NCBI RefSeq assembly: GCF_030380735.1
Contig: NZ_JAUDRZ010000030.1
Span: 186,001-250,000 of the forward strand
Direction: 5' to 3'
DNA from: Rhizobium sp. S152
GTDB taxonomy: Bacteria; Pseudomonadota; Alphaproteobacteria; Rhizobiales; Rhizobiaceae
DNA length: 64,000 nucleotides
The notes under the pieces were generated by a model, which was given only the letters and a program-made list of their open reading frames with translations, searched no databases and was not told the origin of the DNA. The translations under genes and the position numbers were made by a program. Positions 1-9,592 of this stretch are shown one piece after another (position 1 is the first letter of the stretch; every line of letters starts with the position of its first letter).

Positions 1-764
1 ACCGGGTTTCCATCGATGGCAATGACGGTCGCCTCGGCGCCCTCCATCTTCATCGAGAAGATGCGTGTGACATCGGTGACGGCGATGCGCACGCGGATCA
101 GGCCGCCGGCCGGCGCGTCGTATTGCGGCTCCTGGTGCCAGTTGGCGGTTCGCACCGTTCCGTAGGTGCCGGCCTTGGCGGCGTCGCGCGGACGGAATGC
201 GGCAATGAACTGGCCGTCGCCGCCCAGCCGCCAGTCGCGCAGATTGAGCACCACTTCGGAATCGAACGTCGGGTCGGCGTCATCCTCGACGACGATCACC
301 CCCGTCATGCCCTGTCCCATCTGCGCCAGCGTATTGCAGTGGGGGTGATACCAGAAGGTGCCGGCATCCGGCGGCGTGAAGGAGTAGTCGAAGCTGTCGC
401 CGGTATAGACGTAGGGCTGCGTCATGAACGGCACGCCGTCCATCTTGTTGAGGATGCGCAGGCCATGCCAGTGGATAGTGGTCGGCTCGTCGAGCGTGTT
501 CGTCAGCCGCGCTGCATACGGCTTGCCCTTGGTCATGCGGAGCACGGGCGGCAGCCCGGCATCGCCCCCTACATCACCCCATGTCATTATGTTCTTCGTG
601 ATGCCGGCGTCGGTGAGCGTCGCTTGCGTCTTCAGCGCTTTCAGCACCTGCGGCTCGGGTGCGGCCTCCGCCAGCCCGAACTTGCCCGCGACCGCGACGC
701 CTACACCGTAAGCGCCGGCCACGGCGGAGACTTTCAACAGATTGCGGCGGGTGAGGAGGGGCAT
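1..764 (-). CDS. Multicopper oxidase, N-terminal part (runs off left edge)
   Basis: The first 254 residues of an exported multicopper oxidase are visible; the C-terminal copper domains lie outside the window. The protein begins MPLLTRRNLLK, with a twin-arginine pair (R6, R7) and a hydrophobic stretch to about residue 34, so a folded enzyme is probably sent to the periplasm by Tat. Two type-2/type-3 copper ligand motifs are present: HWHG at 98-101 and WYHPH at 138-142. A GGAG-like ribosome site lies just upstream of ATG 764. Such laccase-like enzymes oxidise phenols or cuprous ions; the substrate cannot be told from this half. The gene is divergent from aspS across a 266-bp gap. Confidence 0.85.
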   Translation of the reverse strand, partial: MPLLTRRNLLKVSAVAGAYGVGVAVAGKFGLAEAAPEPQVLKALKTQATLTDAGITKNIMTWGDVGGDAGLPPVLRMTKGKPYAARLTNTLDEPTTIHWHGLRILNKMDGVPFMTQPYVYTGDSFDYSFTPPDAGTFWYHPHCNTLAQMGQGMTGVIVVEDDADPTFDSEVVLNLRDWRLGGDGQFIAAFRPRDAAKAGTYGTVRTANWHQEPQYDAPAGGLIRVRIAVTDVTRIFSMKMEGAEATVIAIDGNP

Positions 765-922
765 GGCATGGCTCCGGCAGAACGATATCCGTCCTCTTTA
801 AAGTTGACCGCTGACTTCAGCAATATGCGGCGCTCTGCCAAACTGCCGCATGACGGCAGGAGGCGGTAAGGTTGCCGTATGGCCGAAAACCTCGTTCAAA
901 GCGCGTGCAAGCGGCGCCAAGT

Positions 923-951
923 CTTGACAAATCAGGCCGTCCATGCGCTTT
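923..951 (+). promoter_or_regulatory. Possible aspS promoter
   Basis: CTTGAC at 923-928 matches the rhizobial sigma-70 -35 element, but 17 bases further on the -10 position reads only CGCTTT. It lies about 80 bp upstream of the aspS start. The call rests on the -35 alone. Confidence 0.25.
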
Positions 952-1030
952 TCCGCCCGATTTTCTTGTCGGCGCGAGAGAGCCTTTGGAGCCCCTGCTG
1001 CCGTCTTTAAGCCAAATACTGGGAATTGAG

Positions 1031-2824
1031 ATGATGCATCGTTACCGCAGCCATACATGTGCAGCCCTCCGCAAGTCGGATGTCGGCGCCAATGTCCGGA
1101 TTTCCGGCTGGGTCCACCGCGTTCGTGACCATGGCGGCGTTCTCTTCATCGACCTTCGCGACCATTACGGCATGACCCAGGTCGTCGCCGACCCGGATAG
1201 CCCGGCCTTCAAGATCGCCGAGACTGTTCGCGGCGAATGGGTTATCCGCATCGATGGCGTCGTCAAGGCGCGTTCGGAAGACACCGTCAACAAGAACATG
1301 GCGACCGGCGAGATCGAACTCTACGCCCAGGAGATCGAAGTGCTCTCCGAAGCCAAGGAACTGCCGCTGCCGGTCTTCGGCGAGCCTGATTATCCCGAGG
1401 ACATCCGCCTCAAGTACCGCTTCCTCGACCTGCGCCGCGAGACGCTGCACAAGAACATCGTCAAGCGCAGCCAGATCATTTCCGATATCCGCAACCGCAT
1501 GACGTCGGCCGGCTTCGGCGAATACACGACCCCGATCCTGACAGCATCTTCGCCGGAAGGCGCGCGCGACTTCCTCGTGCCATCTAGAATCCACCCCGGC
1601 CAGTTCTTCGCGCTGCCGCAGGCGCCGCAGCAGTACAAGCAGCTCTTGATGGTTGCCGGTTTCGACCGCTACTTCCAGATCGCGCCGTGCTTCCGCGATG
1701 AAGACCCGCGCGCCGACCGCCTGCCGGGCGAATTCTACCAGCTCGACCTGGAAATGAGCTTCGTCACCCAGGAAGACGTCTGGGACACGATGGCCCCGAT
1801 CATGACCTCTGTCTTCGAGCAGTTCGCCGAAGGCAAGCCGGTCACCAAGGAATGGCCGCGCATCCCCTATGATGTCGCCATCCGCAAGTACGGCTCCGAC
1901 AAGCCCGACCTGCGTAACCCGATCGAGATGCAGGCCGTCACCGAGCACTTCGCAGGCTCCGGCTTCAAGGTCTTCGCCGGCATGATCGCCTCGAACCCGA
2001 AGGTCGAAGTCTGGGCGATCCCGGCCAAGACAGGTGGTTCGCGCGCATTCTGCGACCGCATGAACGCTTGGGCGCAGTCGCTCGGCCAGCCGGGCCTCGG
2101 CTACATCTTCTGGAAGGAAGAAGACGGCAAGGTCGGCGGTTCCGGTCCGCTTGCAAAGAACATCGGCGAAGAGCGCACCGAAGCGCTGCGCGTCCAGCTC
2201 GGCCTTGAAGCAGGCGACGCCGCCTTCTTCGTCGCCGGCGAACCGGCGAAGTTCTACAAGTTTGCGGGCGAAGCGCGCACCAAGGCGGGTGAAGACCTGA
2301 ACCTGGTCGATCGCGACCGCTTCGAGCTGTGCTGGATCATCGACTTCCCGTTCTACGAATGGAGCGAGGAAGACAAGAAGATCGATTTCGCCCACAACCC
2401 CTTCTCGATGCCGCAGGGTGGTCTCGAGGCGCTGCAGACCCAGGATCCGCTGTCGCTCAAGGCCTACCAGTACGACGCCGTCTGCAACGGCTTCGAAATC
2501 GCCTCGGGCTCGATCCGTAACCAGTCGCCGGAAGCCATGGTCAAGGCCTTCGAACTGGTCGGCCTCAGCCAGACGGATGTCGAGGAACGCTTCGGCGGCA
2601 TGTACCGCGCATTCCAGTACGGCGCGCCTCCGCACGGTGGCTGCGCCTTCGGTATCGACCGTGTCGTGATGCTGCTGCTCGGCGCCAAGAACCTGCGCGA
2701 AATCACGCTGTTCCCGATGAACCAGCAGGCGCAGGACCTCCTGATGAACGCCCCATCGCCGGCAACGCCGAAGCAGCTGATGGAACTGTCGCTGCGCGTC
2801 ATGCCGCCGGTCAAGAAGGACTGA
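1031..2824 (+). CDS. aspS: Aspartyl-tRNA synthetase
   Basis: Class II aminoacyl-tRNA synthetase that charges tRNA-Asp. Starting at ATG 1031 (or the adjacent ATG 1034) gives 597 residues, the usual bacterial length; the reading frame is open further upstream but that part is not protein-like for this family. The N-terminal OB-fold anticodon domain ([11 protein letters not shown] near residue 26) is followed by class II motif 2 ([10 protein letters not shown] near 221), the bacterial GAD-type insertion and motif 3 (GIDRVVMLL near 540). In bacteria that keep GatCAB this enzyme is often non-discriminating and also charges tRNA-Asn; whether that holds here cannot be read from the window. A strong terminator follows. 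Confidence 0.97.
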   Translation: MMHRYRSHTCAALRKSDVGANVRISGWVHRVRDHGGVLFIDLRDHYGMTQVVADPDSPAFKIAETVRGEWVIRIDGVVKARSEDTVNKNMATGEIELYAQEIEVLSEAKELPLPVFGEPDYPEDIRLKYRFLDLRRETLHKNIVKRSQIISDIRNRMTSAGFGEYTTPILTASSPEGARDFLVPSRIHPGQFFALPQAPQQYKQLLMVAGFDRYFQIAPCFRDEDPRADRLPGEFYQLDLEMSFVTQEDVWDTMAPIMTSVFEQFAEGKPVTKEWPRIPYDVAIRKYGSDKPDLRNPIEMQAVTEHFAGSGFKVFAGMIASNPKVEVWAIPAKTGGSRAFCDRMNAWAQSLGQPGLGYIFWKEEDGKVGGSGPLAKNIGEERTEALRVQLGLEAGDAAFFVAGEPAKFYKFAGEARTKAGEDLNLVDRDRFELCWIIDFPFYEWSEEDKKIDFAHNPFSMPQGGLEALQTQDPLSLKAYQYDAVCNGFEIASGSIRNQSPEAMVKAFELVGLSQTDVEERFGGMYRAFQYGAPPHGGCAFGIDRVVMLLLGAKNLREITLFPMNQQAQDLLMNAPSPATPKQLMELSLRVMPPVKKD

Positions 2825-2847
2825 GCGAACATCGCTTCAGAATAGAG

Positions 2848-2880
2848 AAAGCCGGGTTCGATGCCCGGCTTTTTTTGTTT
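2848..2880 (+). terminator. Rho-independent terminator of aspS
   Basis: Stem AAAGCCGGG / CCCGGCTTT around loop TTCGATG, followed by a T-run, 24 bp after the aspS stop codon. Confidence 0.9.
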
Positions 2881-2903
2881 CCCAGCTTTCCGACGTCAGC
2901 GAC

Positions 2904-2940
2904 AAAAAAAAGGCCCGGCGTGCACTGCGCGCCGGGCCTT
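2904..2940 (-). terminator. Terminator of the secreted protein gene at 2960
   Basis: Stem AAGGCCCGGCG / CGCCGGGCCTT with an A-run on the plus strand (2904-2910), which is a T-run for minus-strand transcription coming from the gene that ends at 2960. Confidence 0.85.
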
Positions 2941-2959
2941 GTCATTCATGCGGCAACGA

Positions 2960-4153
2960 TCAATCGTTCGCCGAAACCTTGACGCCGAGCACCTGCGGCA
3001 GCGTGTTCGGTGCGCCCATGGCAGCGCCCATGATCATCGGGAACGGCACCGGCTTTTCAGGAGCGGCATTGACCGTCAGGCTCTTCGGATCGTCCAGGAA
3101 GGTGCTGACGGCCGCCGAGACGGCGTTCTGCAGTTCCGGGATGTTCAGCTGGGCGAGCATGATCGGGGTCATCGCCTTCAGCGAATCCGCCATCTGCTTG
3201 CCCGAGACACCCTGCTGGCTGCCGGCATAGTCGAGCGCGCGCTTGGTGATCGAGGCGTCGTCGAAGCGGATCTGTGCGCCTTCGAACGACAGCTGCTGCA
3301 GGAGGCCGAGCATCGAAAGGCCGAGCGCCTGCTGCGCTTCTTCCTTGTTCTGGTTGGCTTCGGCCTGCTTGGCCGCTTCCTGCAGCGACTTCACGAACGG
3401 CATGGTGTAGCCGGAGATCTTGAAGGCGAGGTTGAGCTTGCCGACATTGGCGAAATCGAAGGCGAACTCCGAGACGTCGATCGTGCCTGGTGTCAGATCC
3501 CAGGCGCCCTTCATGGTGATGTCGCCGTTGACCTGCTGCAGCGCGAGCTTTTCGATCGCGTCCTTGCTCGCCGGATCGGCGGCCTTGGTCAGGTCCGCCT
3601 TGAGGCCCTTGAAAGTGCCGTCGAAATCGAAACCGGATTCGTCTTCGCGCAACGTCAGGTTCATGTCGCTGCCGCCGAGCGAGAACACCTCGGCACCGTC
3701 CTTCACGACCTTCAGCGGGCCGCTGTGGGCGCTTTCGTAGAGCAGCATGGAATCCAGGCCGTCGCCCTTGGGGTCTGCCGGGATCGAAATGCCGCCGAGA
3801 TTGAGGTCGGTGACCGTCAGCGTCGCGCCGTCATTGGTCGTGCTGATATCGGGGAAGGCGGCTTCCTCGATGTAGTAGCCGCCGTCGTCGTCCTCTTCCA
3901 CGCCCGTCATGGTGATTTCGCCGATCGGAAGCGCTTCGCCGCCGCTGTTGGGCTTGAAACTGGCCTTCTTCAGCGTAACCGTCGTACCATCGACATCGAC
4001 GCCATCAGCGAGGAGTGTTCCGCCCTGAAGGGTGTAGGCGGCATTGATCTTCTTCAGCAGGTCCTGGCCATCGAGTGCGAAGGCGGAGCCGGCAAGCGAA
4101 AGAAAAGCCGCGCCCGAGAGCATGAGCCGCGTCGTCCGGTAAAATGTCATCAT
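2960..4153 (-). CDS. Exported protein of unknown function
   Basis: A 397-residue protein starting at ATG 4153 (a second ATG follows at once), with AAAGGA 6 bases upstream. An N-terminal signal peptide (hydrophobic run ending in GSAFA near residue 26) is followed by a long beta-rich, acidic, non-membrane region and an alanine/glutamine-rich helical stretch about two thirds in (LQEAAKQAEANQNKEEAQQ). No catalytic motif is recognisable. The shape (secreted, repeated short hydrophobic strands, many Gly-Asp turns) suggests a periplasmic or outer-membrane-associated protein. I do not recognise a characterised relative. It is transcribed alone, between aspS and parC. Confidence 0.85.
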   Translation of the reverse strand: MMTFYRTTRLMLSGAAFLSLAGSAFALDGQDLLKKINAAYTLQGGTLLADGVDVDGTTVTLKKASFKPNSGGEALPIGEITMTGVEEDDDGGYYIEEAAFPDISTTNDGATLTVTDLNLGGISIPADPKGDGLDSMLLYESAHSGPLKVVKDGAEVFSLGGSDMNLTLREDESGFDFDGTFKGLKADLTKAADPASKDAIEKLALQQVNGDITMKGAWDLTPGTIDVSEFAFDFANVGKLNLAFKISGYTMPFVKSLQEAAKQAEANQNKEEAQQALGLSMLGLLQQLSFEGAQIRFDDASITKRALDYAGSQQGVSGKQMADSLKAMTPIMLAQLNIPELQNAVSAAVSTFLDDPKSLTVNAAPEKPVPFPMIMGAAMGAPNTLPQVLGVKVSAND

Positions 4154-4373
4154 GGGTCCTTTGTCCGGTGTGAAGTTGGCCGTCAATCTACTATGGATCG
4201 ATGGCGGTTTATATTTCGCGATTTCTAAATTTGTGCTGAAGGGATAAGCAAACAAAGTCCAAATTCGGGCAGGGCGCTTTCGACTGTTCTTTTCTTGGCG
4301 TTCCAACACTTCATCCACAGCCGCAATGCCTGGATTCCTTGCCCGAGCGGGCTATCTCCGCTAGTCAGAAGGT

Positions 4374-6629
4374 ATGGGACAAGAGATTTTGCCGCCCTCT
4401 GGCGGAGACGATGACAGCATCCTGCCGATCGACCTGAAGGCGGCGCTCGAAGAGCGTTACCTCGCCTATGCGCTGTCGACCATCATGCACCGCGCGCTGC
4501 CTGATGTTCGCGACGGCCTGAAGCCGGTGCACCGCCGCATCATCCACGCGATGAGCGAAATGGGCATTCGCCCGAATTCGGCCTTCAAGAAATGCGCCCG
4601 TATCGTCGGTGACGTCATCGGTAAATTCCACCCGCATGGCGACCAGTCAGTCTATGACGCGTTGGTCCGCCTCGCGCAGGATTTCTCTCAGCGCTATCCG
4701 GTTGTGGACGGGCAGGGCAACTTCGGCAACATCGACGGCGACAGCGCTGCTGCTTACCGTTACACCGAAGCGCGCATGACAGAAGTCGCAGGGCTACTGC
4801 TCGAGGGCATTGAGCAGGACGCCGTCGATTTCCGCCTGACCTACAACGAGGAAGACGAGGAGCCGACCGTTCTGCCGGGCGCCTTCCCGAATCTTCTCGC
4901 CAACGGTTCGTCCGGCATTGCCGTCGGCATGGCGACCTCGATCCCGTCGCACAACGTGCACGAACTCTGCGACGCGGCCCTGCACCTGATCAAGCATCCG
5001 GATGCGACGGTCGAAAAGCTCGTCGAGTTCATTCCCGGTCCTGACTTCCCGACCGGCGGCATCATCATCGATGATCGCCAGAGCATCGTCGAAGCCTACA
5101 AGACCGGTCGCGGCGGTTTCCGCACCCGCGCTAAGTGGGAAACGGAAGATCTCGGCCGCGGCGGCTACCAGATCGTCGTCACCGAAATTCCGTTTCAGGT
5201 CCAGAAGTCGCGCCTGATCGAGAAGATCGCCGAGCTGCTGATCGCCCGCAAGCTGCCGCTTCTGGAAGACGTCAGGGACGAGTCGGCCGAGGACGTCCGC
5301 GTCGTGCTGGTTCCGAAGAACCGCACCGTCGATCCGACCATCCTGATGGAATCGATGTTCAAGCTTACCGAGCTCGAAAGCCGTTTCCCGCTCAACATGA
5401 ACGTTCTCTCCATGGGCCGCGTGCCCAAGGTCATGGCGCTGAACGATGTGTTGAAGGAGTGGCTCGACCATCGCCGCGAAGTTCTGCAGCGCCGCTCGCG
5501 CCACCGTCTTGCCGCCATCGACCGCCGCCTCGAAATTCTCGGTGGTCTCCTGATCGCCTACCTCAACATCGACGAGGTGATCCGCATCATCCGCGAGGAG
5601 GACGAGCCGAAGCCCGTGATGATCGCGCGCTGGTCGCTGACCGACATTCAGGTCGAAGCGATCCTCAACATGCGCCTGCGGTCCTTGCGCAAGCTCGAAG
5701 AGTTCGAGATCCGCACCGAGTTCGACGAACTCTCGAAGGAGAAGGCCGAGATCGAGGCGCTGCTGGCATCGGATGACAAGCAGTGGCAGACCATTGCCTG
5801 GGAAATCGGCGAGGTGAAGAAGAAGTTCGCCAAGGCCACCGAACTCGGCCGCCGCCGCACGCAGTTCGCCGAAGCTCCTGAGGCCGACGAACAGGCGATC
5901 CAGCAGGCGATGATCGAGAAGGAGCCGATCACCGTCGTCGTCTCCGAAAAGGGCTGGATCCGCGCGCTCAAGGGACACATCTCCGACACCTCGACGCTGA
6001 CCTTCAAGGAAGGGGACGGGCTGCGCATCGCGTTCCCGGCGCAGACAACGGATAAGATCCTAATCATGACGACCGGCGGCAAGGCCTTCACGCTTGGCGG
6101 CGACAAGCTGCCGGGTGGTCGCGGCCACGGCGAACCGCTGCGCATCATGATCGACATGGACAACGACCAGGACGTGCTCACCGCCTTCGTCCACGACGCC
6201 TCTCGCAAGCAGATGATCGTGTCCACAGCGGGCAACGGCTTCGTCGTCGCTGAAGCCGACATGGTTGCCAATACCCGCAAGGGCAAGCAGATCATGAACG
6301 TCTCCATGCCCGACGAAGCCAAGCTGATCGTGCCAGTGAGTGGTGACTATGTCGCTGTGGTCGGCGAGAACCGAAAGTTGCTGGTCTTCCCGCTAGAGCA
6401 GGTGCCGGAAATGTCGCGCGGCAAGGGCGTTCGCCTACAGCGCTACAAGGATGGCGGCATCTCCGACGTGCGCTGCTTCACGATCGCCGATGGCCTCGTC
6501 TGGGAAGACAGCGCCGGCCGCACCTTCACGAAGAACAAGGACGAGCTCGTAGAATGGCTGGGCGATCGCGCCACTGCCGGCCGCACCGTTCCCAAGGGCT
6601 TCCCCCGCAGCGGCAAGTTCGCCGGCTGA
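4374..6629 (+). CDS. parC: DNA topoisomerase IV subunit A
   Basis: Breakage-rejoining subunit of topoisomerase IV, which decatenates replicated chromosomes together with ParE. 751 residues, normal length. The winged-helix/tower domain is at the N-terminus ([11 protein letters not shown] near 45-55); the catalytic tyrosine is Y130 in [11 protein letters not shown]-terminal beta-pinwheel blades run from about residue 500, and the motif [14 protein letters not shown] is ParC-like rather than the GyrA box. AGAAGG sits just upstream of ATG 4374. ParE is not in the window, as is usual in Alphaproteobacteria. Confidence 0.96.
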   Translation: MGQEILPPSGGDDDSILPIDLKAALEERYLAYALSTIMHRALPDVRDGLKPVHRRIIHAMSEMGIRPNSAFKKCARIVGDVIGKFHPHGDQSVYDALVRLAQDFSQRYPVVDGQGNFGNIDGDSAAAYRYTEARMTEVAGLLLEGIEQDAVDFRLTYNEEDEEPTVLPGAFPNLLANGSSGIAVGMATSIPSHNVHELCDAALHLIKHPDATVEKLVEFIPGPDFPTGGIIIDDRQSIVEAYKTGRGGFRTRAKWETEDLGRGGYQIVVTEIPFQVQKSRLIEKIAELLIARKLPLLEDVRDESAEDVRVVLVPKNRTVDPTILMESMFKLTELESRFPLNMNVLSMGRVPKVMALNDVLKEWLDHRREVLQRRSRHRLAAIDRRLEILGGLLIAYLNIDEVIRIIREEDEPKPVMIARWSLTDIQVEAILNMRLRSLRKLEEFEIRTEFDELSKEKAEIEALLASDDKQWQTIAWEIGEVKKKFAKATELGRRRTQFAEAPEADEQAIQQAMIEKEPITVVVSEKGWIRALKGHISDTSTLTFKEGDGLRIAFPAQTTDKILIMTTGGKAFTLGGDKLPGGRGHGEPLRIMIDMDNDQDVLTAFVHDASRKQMIVSTAGNGFVVAEADMVANTRKGKQIMNVSMPDEAKLIVPVSGDYVAVVGENRKLLVFPLEQVPEMSRGKGVRLQRYKDGGISDVRCFTIADGLVWEDSAGRTFTKNKDELVEWLGDRATAGRTVPKGFPRSGKFAG

Positions 6630-6778
6630 CCTTAGAAAATAGCCGGTCTGCTCTTGCCGAGCGGGCCGGCGCCGCTATCTCAGTCCTGTCACCATAAATA
6701 TGGACAGGATCATTCCGAAGGCGGACGGGATGGAATGTGGCGCTTTGCGGCCCCACGTCCAATCACGGAGGAATGTTG

Positions 6779-7288
6779 ATGATCGGCTGCAATACCATCA
6801 CACTGAATGTAGCGCATACTTACAACGCCTCGCCCTGCGCCGTTTTCGACGCGTGGCTCAATCCGGATATAGCAAAACGCTTCCTCTTCGCGTCCGATGA
6901 AGGCCGGGTCATCCGTGCCGAGATCGACCCGCGGATTGGAGGTCATTTTCTCGTCGTTGACCGGCGCCCGACGGGAGACGCCGTCCATTACGGCGTTTTC
7001 CTGGAACTTCGCCGACCGAGGAGAATGGTGTTCTGCTTCTCTGTCGCCGAACACGATCATAACGCCGACCGCATCGAGATCGATATCGAGGCGGTGGGTG
7101 ACGTTACGCGGCTGACGCTCTCGCATGAAATGTGCGCGGAGTGGGCGCAGAATGAGGAACAGACCCGGCAGGGCTGGGTCCATGTGATGAACGGCCTCGA
7201 GCGCGAGTTGGAAGCCATGCAGACCGTCAGCCTGCCGGGACTGGTCGCGCAGACTTCGTCCGCACCATCCAAAGCGAGTGCGCCATAA
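6779..7288 (+). CDS. SRPBCC / AHSA1-type lipid-pocket domain protein
   Basis: A 169-residue START-like (SRPBCC, AHSA1 subgroup) protein. The typical opening, NASPCAVFDAWLNPD, and the IDPRIGGHFLV strand are present, followed by LTLSHEMCAEWA and a long C-terminal helix (GWVHVMNGLERELEAM). ATG 6779 is chosen because GGAGG at 6767-6771 is about 7 bases away; ATG 6773 is too close. Members bind hydrophobic ligands or act as small stress or polyketide-cyclase-like proteins; the ligand is unknown. The last 60 bases overlap the convergent EamA gene, and the final 20 residues are low in information and may be an extension. Confidence 0.8.
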   Translation: MIGCNTITLNVAHTYNASPCAVFDAWLNPDIAKRFLFASDEGRVIRAEIDPRIGGHFLVVDRRPTGDAVHYGVFLELRRPRRMVFCFSVAEHDHNADRIEIDIEAVGDVTRLTLSHEMCAEWAQNEEQTRQGWVHVMNGLERELEAMQTVSLPGLVAQTSSAPSKASAP

Positions 7289-8114
7289 TCGCGCAAACCA
7301 GAATGCCGCCGCCGACAAGTGTCATGGTCGGCGGCGTTTCCGAAAATATCAGCCATACCCAGATCGGCGCCAGGATGGTTTCGAGAAGGTAGAACATGCC
7401 GACCTCGGGCGCCGAAAGATAGCGTGGCCCCGTTGCCAGGCACCAGAAGGCGACCGGCATCAACACCGCGCCGTTTAATATGATCCATGCCGGATGCTCG
7501 ATAGTCACCCCGCCGGGCATGGCAATGGCAAAGCCGAGCGCTGCCGGGAAGACGGCGGCCAGAAGCGGCACGAACCCCATCTCCCGCCGCGACGCGCGAC
7601 CAACGGTAATCGCCGAAGCGAGAACGAGAGCGCTGAGCAGTGCCATGGCATCGCCGAAGACATGGCCACCCGCCAGACCCTCCCGAACGATCAGGCCGAC
7701 CCCAAAGATCATCACCAGCATGGTGGTAAGGGTCGAGGCGGACGGCCGCTCCTTCAGGAAAATCCAGGAGAGCAGCGCGCCGAACATGGGATTGAACGCC
7801 AGGATAAAGACGACGTTGGCTGTCGCCGTGTGAAACACCGCAAGCAGGAAGGTCAGCGTCCCGCAGCCGTACAGCAGCCCGGCTGCGATACCGGGCCAGC
7901 CTGGTACCAGTGTCGGCCAGCGCCCGCTGAAAATTCGGATCGCGGTCACGATCACTAGCGAAACCAGCACGGTGGTGATGCTGCGCGCGCCGAGGATCGA
8001 CCACATCTCGCCATGCGCAAGTCGCACGAGGGGAATATCCATGGAGAGAGCCAATCCGCCGATCGCTGTCAGCAGAAGACCCTTCCGATGATCGGCAGGG
8101 GATGGGAGGGACAT
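7227..8114 (-). CDS. EamA/DMT-family exporter
   Basis: A 295-residue integral membrane protein with about ten hydrophobic helices in two repeats, as in the drug/metabolite transporter (EamA, RhaT-like) family. The first repeat carries the family signature IPLVRLAHGEMWSILGAR and FILAFNPMFGALLSWIFLKE; the second, MFYLLETILAPIWVWLIFSE. Members export amino acids, metabolites or toxic compounds; the substrate is not readable. The start lies 1 bp beyond the bpt stop, so the two genes are almost certainly cotranscribed. Its 3' end overlaps the convergent SRPBCC gene by 62 bp. Confidence 0.88.
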   Translation of the reverse strand: MSLPSPADHRKGLLLTAIGGLALSMDIPLVRLAHGEMWSILGARSITTVLVSLVIVTAIRIFSGRWPTLVPGWPGIAAGLLYGCGTLTFLLAVFHTATANVVFILAFNPMFGALLSWIFLKERPSASTLTTMLVMIFGVGLIVREGLAGGHVFGDAMALLSALVLASAITVGRASRREMGFVPLLAAVFPAALGFAIAMPGGVTIEHPAWIILNGAVLMPVAFWCLATGPRYLSAPEVGMFYLLETILAPIWVWLIFSETPPTMTLVGGGILVCAIMAHSLWMVRTKSARPVPAG

Positions 8115-8115
8115 G

Positions 8116-8892
8116 TTAGTCGCGGGGGCTTTCGGGCAATGTGGACGGATCAAAGCGTTCCCAGCCGCGAGGCGTCAGGTGTTCCTGCGGCTGGAAGCGT
8201 GTCTTGTAGTCCATTTTCCGCGATCCTTGAACCCAGTAGCCGAGGTACACATGCGGCAATCCGAGCGCCTTCGTGCGCCTGATGTGGTCGAGGATCATGA
8301 AGCTTCCGAGCGAGCGCCGCTCGAGGTCCGGGTTGAAATAGGAATAGACCATCGAGAGTCCGTCACTCATCGTATCGGTCAGCGCCGCCGCCACCAATTC
8401 GCCGGTCGGACGCTCCTGCAGGCCGGAGCCTTCCTCGCGCAAGCGGTACTCTATGATCTTGGTGTTCACATGCGTGTCTTCGACCATGATCGCATAGTCG
8501 AGAACGGTCATGTCGGACATGCCGCCCTGCTGGTGGCGATAATCCAGGTAGCGCCGGAACAGCGAATATTGCTCGCTGGAGGGCTGTGCCGGAAATTCGG
8601 TAGCGATGATATCCGCGTTGTTCGCAAGTACCCGCTTCATCGATTTCGTAGGCATGAAGTCCTGCGCAAGGATGCGCACGGAGATGCAAGCACGGCATGA
8701 TTCGCAGGCGGGACGGTAGGCGATGTTCTGGGATCGGCGGAAGCCGCCCTGGGTCAGTATATCGTTCATCTCCGCCGCCCGTGGGCCGACAAGATGAGTG
8801 AATACCTTGCGCTCCATTTCATGAGCCAGATAGGGGCACGCAGCCGGAGCCGTCAGATAAAACTGCGGTGATGGCGTTGTCTGCGTATTCAT
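8116..8892 (-). CDS. bpt: Aspartate/glutamate leucyltransferase (N-end rule)
   Basis: Bpt/ATE-family aminoacyl-tRNA protein transferase, 258 residues. It adds leucine from Leu-tRNA to proteins with N-terminal Asp or Glu, marking them for ClpS-ClpAP. The N-terminal cysteine region is present: C19 and the cluster PACESCRAC (C63, C66, C69), followed by [17 protein letters not shown]; the GNAT-like C-terminal half has [13 protein letters not shown] and [22 protein letters not shown]. This length and the Cys pattern fit the bacterial Bpt branch rather than the longer eukaryotic Ate1. It lies upstream of, and is nearly fused to, the EamA gene. Confidence 0.93.
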   Translation of the reverse strand: MNTQTTPSPQFYLTAPAACPYLAHEMERKVFTHLVGPRAAEMNDILTQGGFRRSQNIAYRPACESCRACISVRILAQDFMPTKSMKRVLANNADIIATEFPAQPSSEQYSLFRRYLDYRHQQGGMSDMTVLDYAIMVEDTHVNTKIIEYRLREEGSGLQERPTGELVAAALTDTMSDGLSMVYSYFNPDLERRSLGSFMILDHIRRTKALGLPHVYLGYWVQGSRKMDYKTRFQPQEHLTPRGWERFDPSTLPESPRD

Positions 8893-8961
8893 CTGGGGCA
8901 GATGCTTCCCTTCGGGTTAAAAGCTATATGACAGCATGACTTAAGAATGAAAAACGTCAAC

Positions 8962-8989
8962 AGCGCGGCAGCCTGTCGGACGCCGCGCT
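8962..8989. terminator. GC-rich hairpin between the RDD gene and bpt
   Basis: Perfect 8-bp stem AGCGCGGC / GCCGCGCT with a 12-base loop. On the minus strand it follows the RDD gene and is succeeded by a loose T-rich tract (GTTGACGTTTTT), so it may end hemB-RDD transcription. Confidence 0.5.
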
Positions 8990-9056
8990 CAGTCATACTT
9001 TCGGATATATCCGCTAAAGCTCAGGGATAAAGGCCCAACGCCGAATTAGCCTGATA

Positions 9057-9515
9057 TCAAGCGGTCCGGACCGTTACCGTACCGACGAGGAAATCGTGCA
9101 GCAGCCGGCTGCGTTCGGTGAACAGCCCGACCAGCAGGATAAGTGGCGTTAGCACGGAGTTCAGAATCCAGAACAGGGCGAGGTGGACGATGGCGGTGAG
9201 GAAATCCATCCGCTGCCCGTCGACGCGCATGATGGCGATGCCCATGGCCCGCATGCCGAGCGACGCCTGGCTGGAGCCGCCGACCGTGAAGCCGAAATAG
9301 AGGCCCGCGACGATGACGAAGAGCGCCGGATAGAGGAAAAAGCCGAGACCAAGCGTCACGATCGACAGGAAGAACAGGATCACCGCCGCCGGAATGCACA
9401 GCAGCAGGATGATGACGTAATCGAGAATGAAGGCAAAGACGCGCCGGCTCAGCGTGCCGCTATAGGCGCGCCAATCCTCAGGTGCGGCATAAAGCGGGTT
9501 GGGGTTGAGCGACAT
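9057..9515 (-). CDS. RDD family membrane protein
   Basis: A 152-residue protein with three hydrophobic segments and the RDD-type opening SRRVFAFILDYVIILLL, in which charged residues start the first helix, plus the second conserved block SLGMRAMGIAIMRVDGQRMDF. RDD proteins are small polytopic proteins of mostly unknown role (some are Na+/H+ or compatible-solute related). AAGGAG lies 9 bases before the start. It follows hemB on the same strand with a 77-bp gap, so it is probably in the same transcription unit. Confidence 0.88.
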   Translation of the reverse strand: MSLNPNPLYAAPEDWRAYSGTLSRRVFAFILDYVIILLLCIPAAVILFFLSIVTLGLGFFLYPALFVIVAGLYFGFTVGGSSQASLGMRAMGIAIMRVDGQRMDFLTAIVHLALFWILNSVLTPLILLVGLFTERSRLLHDFLVGTVTVRTA

Positions 9516-9592
9516 CGTTGCGATCTCCTTTCGAGAAGTGGTGCCACAGATATGGTGTCGCTCAACGCAGATACAATATTCGCCGGCAGCGA

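Noticed and set aside
1007-2635. Long open frame opposite aspS
   Set aside because: Arg/Val/Asp-rich mirror of a conserved gene in GC-rich DNA; no domain; aspS is certain.
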